Source: Sepiola atlantica (taxonomy: Eukaryota; Mollusca; Cephalopoda; Sepiida; Sepiolidae). From it: 64,000 nt of DNA. Under the pieces are notes generated by a model, which was not told where the DNA came from, made no database searches, and saw only the letters and a program-made list of their open reading frames with translations. The stretch is taken from positions 496,001-560,000 of the forward strand of contig CAUVYP010001198.1 in assembly GCA_963556195.1 (NCBI GenBank), in the 5' to 3' direction. Position numbers and translations under genes: made by a program. The first letter of the stretch is position 1, and each line of letters opens with the position of its first letter. This document shows positions 1-12,521 of this stretch, piece by piece.

Positions 1-63
1 TGCAGCTTTTGTACTGCCGGAGATATGTCGATACAAACTGAATACGCAAAACATCAACAAAAT
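1..63. repeat. Partial satellite monomer at left window edge
   Basis: This is the 3' third of a monomer (unit positions 124-186) cut by the window border. It matches 4090-4152, which suggests that the duplicated block starting here extends leftward beyond the window. Confidence 0.9.
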
Positions 64-84
64 TTAGCGCGTTTTAAAGTTGAT
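53..84. other. Imperfect dyad across monomer junction
   Basis: ATCAAC at 53-58 and GTTGAT at 79-84 are exact inverted copies. Inside them AAAA (59-62) can pair with TTTT (72-75), leaving an AAA bulge and a loop that includes GCGCG. The same 32-bp dyad recurs at most monomer junctions of the array. Some units read 'catgaac' instead of 'catcaac' (for example near 9348, 10837 and 13256), which breaks one pair of the stem. Whether the hairpin forms in vivo is not shown. Confidence 0.6.
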
Positions 85-249
85 ATCGCTTTTGTTAATA
101 ACTTCCACATTTATTCGGATTGTGCCACGAAACTTTGCAGACAGTCGCGGAGACATATTGTCTACTGAAGTACCAAGTTTCAGAAGTGCAGCTCTTGTAC
201 TGCCGGAGATATGTCGATACAAACTGAATACGCAAAACATCAACAAAAT
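64..249. repeat. Reference satellite monomer (unit 1)
   Basis: First complete unit, used as the numbering reference. Landmarks along it: start 'ttagcgcg', TTTAAA at unit 10-15, GATATC (EcoRV) at 19-24, TTCGAA near 51-56 (here changed to TTCGGA), diagnostic bases at 61 and 63, variable box 86-99 (here an 'acatattgtc' type), then a well conserved half ending in 'aacatcaacaaaat'. Its length is exactly 62 codons, so an open frame tends to stay open from copy to copy on both strands. That is a property of the period and is not by itself evidence of coding. Confidence 0.95.
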
Positions 250-1363
250 TTAGCGCGTTTTAAAGTTGATATCGCTTTTGTTAATAACTTCCACATTTAT
301 TCGAATTGTGCCACGAAACTTTGCAGACAGTCGCAGAGAACTGTTTTCTACTGAAGTACGAAGTTTCAAAAGTGCAGCTTTTGTACTGCCGGAGATATAT
401 CGATACAAACTGAATACGCAAAACATCAACAAAATTTAGCGCGTTTTAAGTTGATATCGCTTTTGTTAATAACTTCCATATTTATTCGAATTGTACTACG
501 AAACTTTGCAGACAGTCGCATAACGGCCTTTTCTACTAAAGTACCAAGTTTCAGAAGTGCAGCTTTTGTACTGCCGGAGATATGTCGATACAAACTGAAT
601 ACGCAAAACATCAACAAAATTTAGCGCGTTTTAAAGTTGATATCGCTTTTGTTAATAACTTCCACATTTATTCGAATTGTACCACGAGACTTTGCAGACA
701 GTCGCGGATAGGGCTTTTCTACTGAAGTACCAAGTTTCAGAAGTGCAGCTCTAGTACTGCCGGAGATATGTCGATACAAACTGAATACGCAAAACATCAA
801 CAAAATTTAGCGCGTTTTAAAGTTGATATCGCTTTTGTTAATAACTTCGACATTTATTCGAATTGTGCCACGAAACTTTGCAGACAGTCGCGGAGACATG
901 TTTCTACTGAAGTACCAAGTTTCAGAAGTGCAGCTCTTGTACTGCCGGAGATATATCGATACAAACTGAATACGCAAAACATCAACAAAATTTAGCGCGT
1001 TTTAAAGTTGATATCGCTTTTGTTAATAACTTCCACATTTATTCGAATTGTACTACGAAACTTTGCAGACAGTCGCATTAAGGCCTTTTCTACTAAAGTA
1101 CCAAGTTTCAGAAGTGCAGCTCTTGTACTGCCGAAGATATGTCGATACAAACTGAATACGCAAAACATCAACAAAATTTAGCGCGTTTTAAAGTTGATAT
1201 CGCTTTTGTTAATAACTTCCACATTTATTCGAATTGTGCCACGAAACTTTGCAGACCGTCGCGGAGTACTGTTTTCTACTGAAGTACCAAGTTTCAGAAG
1301 TGCAGCTTTTGTACTGCCGGAGATATGTCGATACAAACTGAATACGCAAAACATCAACAAAAT
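64..1363. repeat. 7-mer HOR copy 1a
   Basis: Monomers start at 64, 250, 436 (185 bp), 621, 807 (185 bp), 992 and 1178. With the flanking sequence it forms part of a block matching 4090 to about 5880 at an offset of 4,089 bp. Confidence 0.85.
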
Positions 1364-2851
1364 TTAGCGCGTTTTAAAGTTGATATCGCTTTTGTTAATA
1401 ACTTCCACATTTATTCGAATTGTGCCACGAAACTTTGCAGACAGTCGCGGAGACATATTGTCTACTGAAGTACCAAGTTTCAGCAGTGCAGCTCCTGTAC
1501 TGCCGGAGATATGTCGATACAAACTGAATACGCAAAACATCAACAAAATTTAGCGCGTTTTAAAGTTGATATCGCTTTTGTTAATAACTTCCACATTTAT
1601 TCGAATTGTGCCACGAAACTTTGCAGACAGTCGCGGAGTACTGTTTTCTACTTAAGTACTACGTTTCAGAAGTGCAGCTTTTGTACTGCCGGAGATATGT
1701 CGATACAAACTGAATACGCAAAACATCAACAAAATTTAGCGCGTTTTAAAGTTGATATCGCTTTTGTTAATAACTTCCACATTTATTCGAATTGTGCCAC
1801 GATACTTTGCAGACAGTCGCGGAGACATGTTTTCTACTGAAGTACTAAGTTCCAGAAGTGCAGCTTTTGTACTGCCGGAGATATGTCGATACAAACTGAA
1901 TACGCAAAACATCAACAAAATTAAGCGCGTTTTAAAGTTGATATCGCTTTTGTTAATAACTTCAATATTTATTCGAATTGTGCCACGAAACTTTGCAGAC
2001 AGTCGCGGAGACTGATTTTCTACTGAAGTACCAAGTTTCAGAAGTGCAGCTCTTGTACTGCCGGAGATATGTCGATACAAACTGAATACGCAAAACATCA
2101 ACAACATTTAGCGCGTTTTAAAGTTGATATCGCTTTTGTTAATAACTTCCACATTTATTCGAATTGTACCACGAAACTTTGCAGACAGTCGCGGATAGGC
2201 CTTTTCTACTGAAGTACCAAGTTTCAGAAGTGCAGCTCTTGTACAGCCGGAGATATGTCGATACAAACTGAATACGCAAAACATCAACAAAATTTAGCGC
2301 GTTTTAAAGTTGATATCGCTTTTGTTAATTACTTCCACATTTATTCGAATTGTGCCACGATACTTTGCAGACAGTCGCAGAGACATGTTTTCTACTGAAG
2401 TACTAAGTTCCAGAAGTGCAGCTTTTGTACTGCCGGAGATATGTCGATACAAACTGAATACGCAAAACATCAACAAAATTAAGCGCGTTTTAAAGTTGAT
2501 ATCGCTTTTGTTAATAACTTCAATATTTATTCGAATTGTGCCACGAAACTTTGCAGACAGTCGCGGAGACTGATTTTCTACTGAAGTACCAAGTTTCAGA
2601 AGTGCAGCTCTTGTACTGCCGGAGATATGTCGATACAAACTGAATACGCAAAACATCAACAACATTTAGCGCGTTTTAAAGTTGATATCGCTTTTGTTAA
2701 TAACTTCCACATTTATTCGAATTGTACCACGAAACTTTGCAGACAGTCGCGGATAGGCCTCTTCTACTGAAGTACCAAGTTTCAGAAGTGCAGCTCTTGT
2801 ACTGCCGGAGATATGTCGATACAAACTGAATACGCAAAACATCAACAAAAT
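1364..2851. repeat. Eight-monomer inter-HOR segment with a duplicated trimer
   Basis: Two monomers (1364, 1550) match the pair at 5453 and 5639, sharing 'cagcagtgcagctcc' and 'cttaagtactacg'. They are followed by two tandem trimers, 1736-2293 and 2294-2851 (558 bp each): a unit with 'cgatacttt', a unit with 'taagcgcg' replacing 'ttagcgcg', and a class B unit ('ggataggcc'). The same trimer occurs again at 7685-8241. Confidence 0.8.
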
Positions 2852-4152
2852 TTAGCGCGTTTTAAAGTTGATATCGCTTTTGTTAATAACTTCCACATTT
2901 ATTCGGATTGTGCCACGAAACTTTGCAGACAGTCGCGGAGACATATTGTCTACTGAAGTACCAAGTTTCAGAAGTGCAGCTCTCGTACTGCCGGAGATAT
3001 GTCGATACAAACTGAATACGCAAAACATCAACAAAATTTAGCGCGTTTTAAAGTTGATATCGCTTTTGTTAATAACTTCCACATTTATTCGAATTGTGCC
3101 ACGAAACTTTGCAGACAGTCGCAGAGAACTGTTTTCTACTGAAGTACGAAGTTTCAAAAGTGCAGCTTTTGTACTGCCGGAGATATATCGATACAAACTG
3201 AATACGCAAAACATCAACAAAATTTAGCGCGTTTTAAAGTTGATATCGCTTTTGTTAATAACTTCCACATTTATTCGAATTGTACTACGAAACTTTGCAG
3301 ACAGTCGCATAACGGCCTTTTCTACTAAAGTACCAAGTTTCAGAAGTGCAGCTTTTGTACTGCCGGAGATATGTCGATACAAACTGAATACGCAAAACAT
3401 CAACAAAATTTAGCGCGTTTTGAAGTAGATATCGCTTTTGTTAATAACTTCCACATTTATTCGAATTGTACCACGAGACTTTGCAGACAGTCGCGGATAG
3501 GGCTTTTCTACTGAAGTACCAAGTTTCAGAAGTGCAGCTCTAGTACTGCCGGAGATATGTCGATACAAACTGAATACGCAAAACATCAACAAAATTTAGC
3601 GCGTTTTAAAGTTGATATCGCTTTTGATAATAACTTCGACATTTATTCGAATTGTGCCACGAAACTTTGCAGACAGTCGCGGAGACATGTTTCTACTGAA
3701 GTACCAAGTTTCAGAAGTGCAGCTCTTGTACTGCCGGAGATATATCGATACAAACTGAATACGCAAAACATCAACAAAATTTAGCGCGTTTTAAAGTTGA
3801 TATCGCTTTTGTTAATAACTTCCACATTTATTCGAATTGTACTACGAAACTTTGCAGACAGTAACATTAAGGCCTTTTCTACTAAAGTACTAAGTTTCAG
3901 AAGTGCAGCTCTTGTACTGCCGAAGATATGTCGATACAAACTGAATACGCAAAACATCAACAAAATTTAGCGCGTTTTAAAGTTGATATCGCTTTTGTTA
4001 ATAACTTCCACATTTATTCGAATTGTGCCACGAAACTTTGCAGACCGTCGCGGAGTACTGTTTTCTACTGAAGTACCAAGTTTCAGAAGTGCAGCTTTTG
4101 TACTGCCGGAGATATGTCGATACAAACTGAATACGCAAAACATCAACAAAAT
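2852..4152. repeat. 7-mer HOR copy 1b
   Basis: Same monomer order as the copy at 64. Distinguishing bases include a full 186-bp unit at 3224, 'gaagtagatatc' near 3421 and 'agtaacattaagg' near 3861. It is the most diverged of the three full copies. Confidence 0.85.
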
Positions 4153-5452
4153 TTAGCGCGTTTTAAAGTTGATATCGCTTTTGTTAATAACTTCCACATT
4201 TATTCGGATTGTGCCACGAAACTTTGCAGACAGTCGCGGAGACATATTGTCTACTGAAGTACCAAGTTTCAGAAGTGCAGCTCTTGTACTGCCGGAGATA
4301 TGTCGATACAAACTGAATACGCAAAACATCAACAAAATTTAGCGCGTTTTAAAGTTGATATCGCTTTTGTTAATAACTTCCACATTTATTCGAATTGTGC
4401 CACGAAACTTTGCAGACAGTCGCAGAGAACTGTTTTCTACTGAAGTACGAAGTTTCAAAAGTGCAGCTTTTGTACTGCCGGAGATATATCGATACAAACT
4501 GAATACGCAAAACATCAACAAAATTTAGCGCGTTTTAAGTTGATATCGCTTTTGTTAATAACTTCCATATTTATTCGAATTGTACTACGAAACTTTGCAG
4601 ACAGTCGCATAACGGCCTTTTCTACTAAAGTACCAAGTTTCAGAAGTGCAGCTTTTGTACTGCCGGAGATATGTCGATACAAACTGAATACGCAAAACAT
4701 CAACAAAATTTAGCGCGTTTTAAAGTTGATATCGCTTTTGTTAATAACTTCCACATTTATTCGAATTGTACCACGAGACTTTGCAGACAGTCGCGGATAG
4801 GGCTTTTCTACTGAAGTACCAAGTTTCAGAAGTGCAGCTCTAGTACTGCCGGAGATATGTCGATACAAACTGAATACGCAAAACATCAACAAAATTTAGC
4901 GCGTTTTAAAGTTGATATCGCTTTTGTTAATAACTTCGACATTTATTCGAATTGTGCCACGAAACTTTGCAGACAGTCGCGGAGACATGTTTCTACTGAA
5001 GTACCAAGTTTCAGAAGTGCAGCTCTTGTACTGCCGGAGATATATCGATACAAACTGAATACGCAAAACATCAACAAAATTTAGCGCGTTTTAAAGTTGA
5101 TATCGCTTTTGTTAATAACTTCCACATTTATTCGAATTGTACTACGAAACTTTGCAGACAGTCGCATTAAGGCCTTTTCTACTAAAGTACCAAGTTTCAG
5201 AAGTGCAGCTCTTGTACTGCCGAAGATATGTCGATACAAACTGAATACGCAAAACATCAACAAAATTTAGCGCGTTTTAAAGTTGATATCGCTTTTGTTA
5301 ATAACTTCCACATTTATTCGAATTGTGCCACGAAACTTTGCAGACCGTCGCGGAGTACTGTTTTCTACTGAAGTACCAAGTTTCAGAAGTGCAGCTTTTG
5401 TACTGCCGGAGATATGTCGATACAAACTGAATACGCAAAACATCAACAAAAT
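4153..5452. repeat. 7-mer HOR copy 1c
   Basis: Monomers start at 4153, 4339, 4525 (185 bp), 4710, 4896 (185 bp), 5081 and 5267. It appears nearly identical to the copy at 64, including both one-base deletions. Confidence 0.85.
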
Positions 5453-5824
5453 TTAGCGCGTTTTAAAGTTGATATCGCTTTTGTTAATAACTTCCACATT
5501 TATTCGAATTGTGCCACGAAACTTTGCAGACAGTCGCGGAGACATATTGTCTACTGAAGTACCAAGTTTCAGCAGTGCAGCTCCTGTACTGCCGGAGATA
5601 TGTCGATACAAACTGAATACGCAAAACATCAACAAAATTTAGCGCGTTTTAAAGTTGATATCGCTTTTGTTAATAACTTCCACATTTATTCGAATTGTGC
5701 CACGAAACTTTGCAGACAGTCGCGGAGTACTGTTTTCTACTTAAGTACTACGTTTCAGAAGTGCAGCTTTTGTACTGCCGGAGATATGTCGATACAAACT
5801 GAATACGCAAAACATCAACAAAAT

Positions 5825-8800
5825 TTAGCGCGTTTTAAAGTTGATATCGCTTTTGTTAATAACTTCCACATTTATTCGAATTGTACCACGAGACTTTGCA
5901 GACAGTCGCGGATAGGCCTTTTCTACTGAAGTACCAAGTTTCAGAAGTGCAGCTCTAGTACTGCCGGAGATATGTCGATACAAACTGAATACGCAAAACA
6001 TCAACAAAATTTAGCGCGTTTTAAAGTTGATATCGCTTTTGTTAATAACTTCAACATTTATTCGAATTGTGCAACGAAACTTTGCAGACAGTCGCGGAGA
6101 CATGTTTTCTACTGAAGTACCAAGTTCCAGAAATGCAGCTTTTGTACTGCCGGAGATATGTCGATACAAACTGAATACGCAAAACATCAACAAAATTTAG
6201 CGCGTTTTAAAGTTGATATCGCTTTTGTTAATAACTTCCACATTTATTCGAATTGTGCCACGAAACTTTGCAGACAGTCGCGGAGACAGATTTACTACTG
6301 AAGTACCAACTTTCAGAAGTGCAGCTCTTGTACTGCCGGAGATATGTCGATACAAACTGAATACGCAAAACATGAACAAAATTTATCTCGTTTTAAAGTT
6401 GATATCGCTTTTGTTAATAACTTCCACATTTATTCGAATTGTGCAACGAAACTTTGCAGACAGTCGCGGAGACATGTTTTCTACTGAAGTACCAAGTTTC
6501 AGAAGTGCAGCTCTTGTACTGCCGGAGATATGTCGATACAAACTGAATACGCAAAACATCAACAAAATTTAGCGCGTTTTAAAGTTGATATCGCTTTTGT
6601 TAATAACTTCCACATTTATTCGAATTGTGCCACGAAACTTTGCAGACAGTCGCGGAGACATGTTTTCAACTGAAGTACCAAGTTTCAGAAGTGCAGTTCT
6701 GTTACTGCCGGAGATATGTCGATACAAACTGAATACGCAAAACATCAACAAAATTTAGCGCGTTTTAAAGTTGATATCGCTTTTGTTAATAACTTCCACA
6801 TTTATTCGAATTGTGCCACGAAACTTTGCAGACAGTCGCAGAGAACTGTTTTCTACTGAAGTACGAAGTTTCAGAAGTGCAGCTTTTGTACTGCCGGAGA
6901 TATATCGATACAAACTGAATACGCAAAACATCAACAAAATTTAGCGCGTTTTAAAGTTGATATCGCTTTTGTTAATAACTTCCACATTTATTCGAATTGT
7001 ACTACGAAACTTTGCAGACAGTCGCATAAGGGCCTTTTCTACTAAAGTACCAAGTTTCAGAAGTGCAGCTTTTGTACTGCCGGAGATATGTCGATACAAA
7101 CTGAATACGCAAAACATCAACAAAATTTAGCGCGTTTTAAAGTTGATATCGCTTTTGTTAATAACTTCCACATTTATTCGAATTCTGCCACGAAACTTTG
7201 CAGACAGTCGCGGAGACATGTTTTCAACTGAAGTACCAAATTTCAGAAGTGCAGCTCTTGTACTGCCGGAGATATGTCGATACAAACTGAATACGCAAAA
7301 CATCAACAAAATTTAGCGCGTTTTAAAGTTGATATCGCTTTTGTTAATAACTTCAATATTTATTCGAATTGTGCTACGAAACTTTGCAGACAGTCGCGGA
7401 GACAGATATTCTACTGAAGTACCAAGTTTCAGAAGTGCAGCTCTTGTACTGCCGGAGATATGTCGATACAAACTGAATACGCTAAACATCAACAAAATTT
7501 AGCGCGTTTTAAAGTTGATATCGCTTTTGTTAATAACTTCCACATTTATTCGAATTGTACCACGAAACTTTGCAGACAATCGCGGATAGGCCTTTTCTAC
7601 TGAAGTACCAAGTTTCAGAAGTGCAGCTCTTGTACTGCCGGAGATATGTCGATACAAACTGAATACGCAAAACATCAACAAAATTTAGCGCGTTTTAAAG
7701 TTGATATCGCTTTTGTTAATTACTTCCACATTTATTCGAATTGTGCCACGATACTTTGCAGACAGTCGCAGAGACATGTTTTCTACTGAAGTACTAAGTT
7801 CCAGAAGTGCAGCTTTTGTACTGCCGGAGATATGTCGATACAAACTGAATACGCAAAACATCAACAAAATTAAGCGCGTTTTAAAGTTGATATCGCTTTT
7901 GTTAATAACTTCAATATTTATTCGAATTGTGCCACGAAACTTTGCAGACAGTCGCGGAGACTGATTTTCTACTGAAGTACCAAGTTTCAGAAGTGCAGCT
8001 CTTGTACTGTCGGAGATATGTCGATACAAACTGAATACGCAAAACATCAACAACATTTAGCGCGTTTTAAAGTTGATATCGCTTTTGTTAATAACTTCCA
8101 CATTTATTCGAATTGTACCACTAAACTTTGCAGACAGTCGCGGATAGGCCTCTTCTACTGAAGTACCAAGTTTCAGAAGTGCATCTAAGTACTGCCGGAG
8201 ATATGTCGATACAAACTGAATACGCAAAACATCAACAAAATTTAGCGCGTTTTAAAGTTGATATCGCTTTTGATAATAACTTCAATATTTATTCGAATTG
8301 TGCAACGAAACTTTGCAGAGAAGTCGCAAAGACAGATATTCTACTGAAGTACCAAGTTTCAGAAGTGCAGCTCTTGTACTGCCGGAGATATGTCGATACA
8401 AACTGAATACGCAAAACATCAACAAAATTTAGCGCGTTTTAAAGTTGATATCGCTTTTGTTAATAACTTGCACATTTATTCGAATTCTGCCACGAAACTT
8501 TGCAGAAAGTCGCGGAGACATGTTTTCAACTGAAGTACCAAGTTTCAGAAGTGCAGCTCTTGTAGTGCCGGAGATATGTCGATACAAACTGAATACGCAA
8601 AACATCAACAAAATTTAGCGCGTTTTAAAGTTGATATCGCTTTTGTTAATAACTTCCACATTTATTCGAATTGTACCACGAAACTTTGCAGACAGTCGCG
8701 GAAAGGCCTCTTCAACGGAAGTACCCAGTTTCAGAAGTGCAGCTCTTGTACTGCCGGAGATATGTCGATACAAACTGAATACGCAAAACATCAACAAAAT
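5825..8800. repeat. Domain 2: mixed monomers without clear HOR
   Basis: Sixteen monomers of several subfamilies in an order not repeated as a block elsewhere in the window. It includes the only 'acagatttactac' type unit of the left third (6197), two EcoRI-type units with GAATTC created near unit position 55 (7127, 8429), one trimer shared with domain 1 (7685-8241), and an indel pair in adjacent units: 8057 loses one base in 'gcatctaagtact' and 8242 gains one in 'agagaagtcgc', restoring the register. Confidence 0.75.
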
Positions 8801-10102
8801 TTAGCGCGTTTTAAAGTTGATATCGCTTTTGTTAATAACTTCCACATTTATTCGAATTGTGCCACGAAACTTTGCAGACAGTCGCGGAGACATATTGTCT
8901 ACTGAAGTACCAAGTTTCAGAAGTGCAGCTCTTGTACTGCCGGAGACATGTCGATACAAACTGAATACGCAAAACATCAACAAAATTTAGCGCGTTTTAA
9001 AGTTGATATCGCTTTTGTTAATAACTTCCACATTTATTTGAATTGTACTACGAAACTTTGCAGACAGTCGCATTAAGGCCTTTTCTACTAAAGTACCAAG
9101 TTTCAGAAGTGCAGCTCTTGTACTGCCGGAGATATGTCGATACAAACTGAATACGCAAAACATCAACAAAATTTAGCGCGTTTTAAAGTTGATATCGCTT
9201 TTGTTAATAACTTCCACATTTATTCGAATTGTGCCACGAAACTTTGCAGACCGTCGCGGAGTACTGTTTTCTACTGAAGTACCAAGTTTCAGAAGTGCAG
9301 CTTTTGTACTGCCGGAGATATGTCGATACAAACTGAATACGCAAAACATGAACAAAATTTAGCGCGTTTTAAAGTTGATATCGCTTTTGTTAATAACTTC
9401 CACATTTATTCGAATTGTACCACGAAACTTTGCCGACACTCGCGGATAGGCCTTTTCTACTGAAGTACCAAATTTCAGAGGTGCAGCTCTTGTACTGCCG
9501 GAGATATGTCGATACAAACTGAATACGCAAAACATCAACAAAATTTAGCGCGTTTTAAAGTTGATATCGCTTTTGTTAATAACTTCCACATTTATTCGAA
9601 TTCTGCCACGAAACTTTGCAGACAGTCGCGGAGACATGTTTTCAACTGAAGTACCAAGTTTCAGAAGTGCAGCTCTTGTACTGCCGGAGATATGTCGATA
9701 CAAACTGAATACGCAAAACATCAACAAAATTTAGCGCGTTTTAAAGTTGATATCGCTTTTGTTAATTACTTCCACATTTATTCGAATTGTGCCACGATAC
9801 TTTGCAGACAGTCGCGGAGACATGTTTTCTACTGAAGTACTAAGTTCCAGAAGTGCAGCTTTTGTACTGCCGGAGATATGTCGATACAAACTGAATACGC
9901 AAAACATCAACAAAATAAAGCGCGTTTTAAAGTTGATATCGCTTTTGTTAATAACTTCAATATTTATTCGAATTGTGCCACGAAACTTTGCAGACAGTCG
10001 CGGAGACTGATTTTCTACTGAAGTACCAAGTTTCAGAAGTGCAGCTCTTGTACTGCCGGAGATATGTCGATACAAACTGAATACGCAAAACATCAACAAC
10101 AT
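8801..10102. repeat. Core HOR copy 3a, seven monomers
   Basis: Lacks the 'agagaactg' monomer that normally follows the first unit. Its 1,302 bp is exactly seven monomers. Confidence 0.8.
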
Positions 10103-12521
10103 TTAGCGCGTTTTAAAGTTGATATCGCTTTTGTTAATAACTTCCACATTTATTCGAATTGTGCCACGAAACTTTGCAGACAGTCGCGGAGACATATTGT
10201 CTACTGAAGTACCAAGTTTCAGAAGTGCAGCTCTTGTACTGCCGGAGATATGTCGATACAAACTGAATACGCAAAACATCAACAAAATTTAGCGCGTTTT
10301 AAAGTTGATATCGCTTTTGTTAATAACTTCCACATTTATTCGAATTGTGCCACGAAACTTTGCAGACAGTCACAGAGAACTGTTTTCTACTGAAGTACCA
10401 AGTTTCAGAAGTGCAGCTTTTGTACTGCCGGAGATATATCGATACAAACTGAATACGCAAAACATCAACAAAATTTAGCGCGTTTTAAAGTTGATATCGC
10501 TTTTGTTAATAACTTCCACATTTATTTGAATTGTACTACGAAACTTTGCAGACAGTCGCATTAAGGCCTTTTCTACTAAAGTACCAAGTTTCAGAAGTGC
10601 AGCTCTTGTACTGCCGGAGATGTGTCGATACAAACTGAATACGCAAAACATCAACAAAATTTAGCGCGTTTTAAAGTTGATATCGCTTTTGTTAATAACT
10701 TCCACATTTATTCGAATTGTGCCACGAAACTTTGCAGACCGTCGCGGAGTACTGTTTTCTACTGAAGTACCAAGTTTCAGAAGTGCAGCTTTTGTACTGC
10801 CGGAGATATGTCGATACAAACTGAATACGCAAAACATGAACAAAATTTAGCGCGTTTTAAAGTTGATATCGCTTTTGTTAATAAATTCAACATTTATTCG
10901 AATTGTACCACGAAACTTTGCCGACAGTCGCGGATAGGCCTTTTCTACTGAAGTACCAAATTTCAGAGGTGCAGCTCTTGTACTGCCGGAGATATGTCGA
11001 TACAAACTGAATACGCAAAACATCAACAAAATTTAGCGCGTTTTAAAGTTGATATCGCTTTTGTTAATAACTTCCACATTTATTCGAATTCTGCCACGAA
11101 ACTTTGCAGACAGTCGCGGAGACATGTTTTCAACTGAAGTACCAAGTTTCAGAAGTGCAGCTCTTGTACTGCCGGAGATATGTCGATACAAACTGAATAC
11201 GCAAAACATCAACAAAATTTAGCGCGTTTTAAAGTTGATATCGCTTTTGTTAATTACTTCCACATTTATTCGAATTGTGCCACGATACTTTGCAGACAGT
11301 CGCGGAGACATGTTTTCTACTGAAGTACTAAGTTCCAGAAGTGCAGCTTTTGTACTGCCGGAGATATGTCGATACAAACTGAATACGTAAAACATCAACA
11401 AAATTAAGCGCATTTTAAAGTTGATATCGCTTTTGTTAATAACTTCAATATTTATTCGAATTGTGCCACGAAACTGTGCAGACAGTCGCGGAGACTGATT
11501 TTCTACTGAAGTACCAAGTTTCAGAAGTGCAGCTCTCGTACTGCCGGAGATATGTCGATACAAACTGAATACGCAAAACATCAACAACATTTAGCGCGTT
11601 TTAAAGTTGATATCGCTTTTGTTAATAACTTCCACATTTATTCGAATTGTACCACGAAACTTTGCAGACAGTCGCGGATAGGCCTCTTCTACTGAAGTAC
11701 CAAGTTTCAGAAGTGCAGCTCTGGTACTGCCGGAGATATGTCGATACAAACTGAATACGCAAAACATCAACAAAATTTAGCGCGTTTTAAAGTTGATATC
11801 GCTTTTGTTAATAACTTCCACATTTATTCGAATTCTGCCACGAAACTTTGCAGACAGTCGCGGAGACATGTTTTCAACTGAAGTACCAAGATTCAGAAGT
11901 GCAGCTCTTGTACTGCCGGAGATATGTCGATACAAACTGAATACGCAAAACATCAACAAAATTTAGCGCGTTTTAAAGTTGATATCGCTTTTGTTAATAA
12001 CTTCCACATTTATTCGAATTGTACCACGAAACTTTGCAGACAGTCGCGGATAGGCCATTTCTACTGAAGTACCAAGGTACAGAAGTGCAGCTCTTGTACT
12101 GCCGGAGATATGTCGATACAAACTGAATACGCAAAACATCAACAAAATTTAGCGCGTTTTAAAGTTGATATCGCTTTTGTTAATAACTTCCACATTTATT
12201 CGAATTGTGCCACGAAACTTTGCAGACAGTCGCGGAGACATGTTTTCTACTGAAGTACCAAGTTTCTAGAAGTGCAGCTCTTGTACTGCAAGAGATATGT
12301 CGATACAAACTGAATACGCTAAACATGAACACAATTTAGCGCGTTTTAAAGTTGATATCGCTTTTGTTAATAACTTCCACATTTATTCGAATTGTACCAC
12401 GAAACTTTGCAGACAGTCGCGGAAAGGCCTCTTCAACGGAAGTACCCAGTTTCAGAAGTGCAGCTCTTGTACTGCCGGAGATATGTCGATACAAACTGAA
12501 TACGCAAAACATCAACAAAAT
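10103..12521. repeat. Core HOR copy 3b, thirteen monomers
   Basis: Complete eight-monomer core followed by five tail monomers (11591, 11777, 11963, 12149, 12336). It contains the first TCTAGA-type 187-bp unit (12149, site at 12265-12270) and the 'ggaaaggcctcttcaacgg' unit that follows it. Confidence 0.8.

Larger units (their letters stand above)
64..5824. repeat. Domain 1: 7-monomer HOR
   Basis: Seven subfamilies follow in a fixed order: 'acatattgtc' type, 'agagaactg' type, 'ataacggcc' type, 'ggatagggc' type, a 185-bp type with 'cttcgacatt', 'attaaggcc' type, 'gtactg' type. Full copies begin at 64, 2852 and 4153 (1,300-1,301 bp each); the first two monomers of further copies, or close relatives, begin at 1364 and 5453. 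The copy at 2852 has a full-length 'ataacggcc' unit, whereas those at 64 and 4153 share a one-base deletion, so the first and third copies are closer to each other than to the middle one. Confidence 0.85.

Noticed and set aside
64..249. CENP-B box
   Set aside because: On the minus strand TTCG....A is present near unit positions 51-67, but the essential CGGG half is absent; on the plus strand the A and the CGGG half are both absent.
64..249. tRNA- or SINE-derived origin (B-box-like TTCGAAT)
   Set aside because: Only the core of a pol III B box matches, the flanking GG and CC are missing, and no convincing A box lies at the right distance upstream.
12265..12270. Heat-shock element made by TTCTAGAA in 187-bp units
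   Set aside because: Only two inverted nTTCn units are present, and a functional element normally needs at least three in register.
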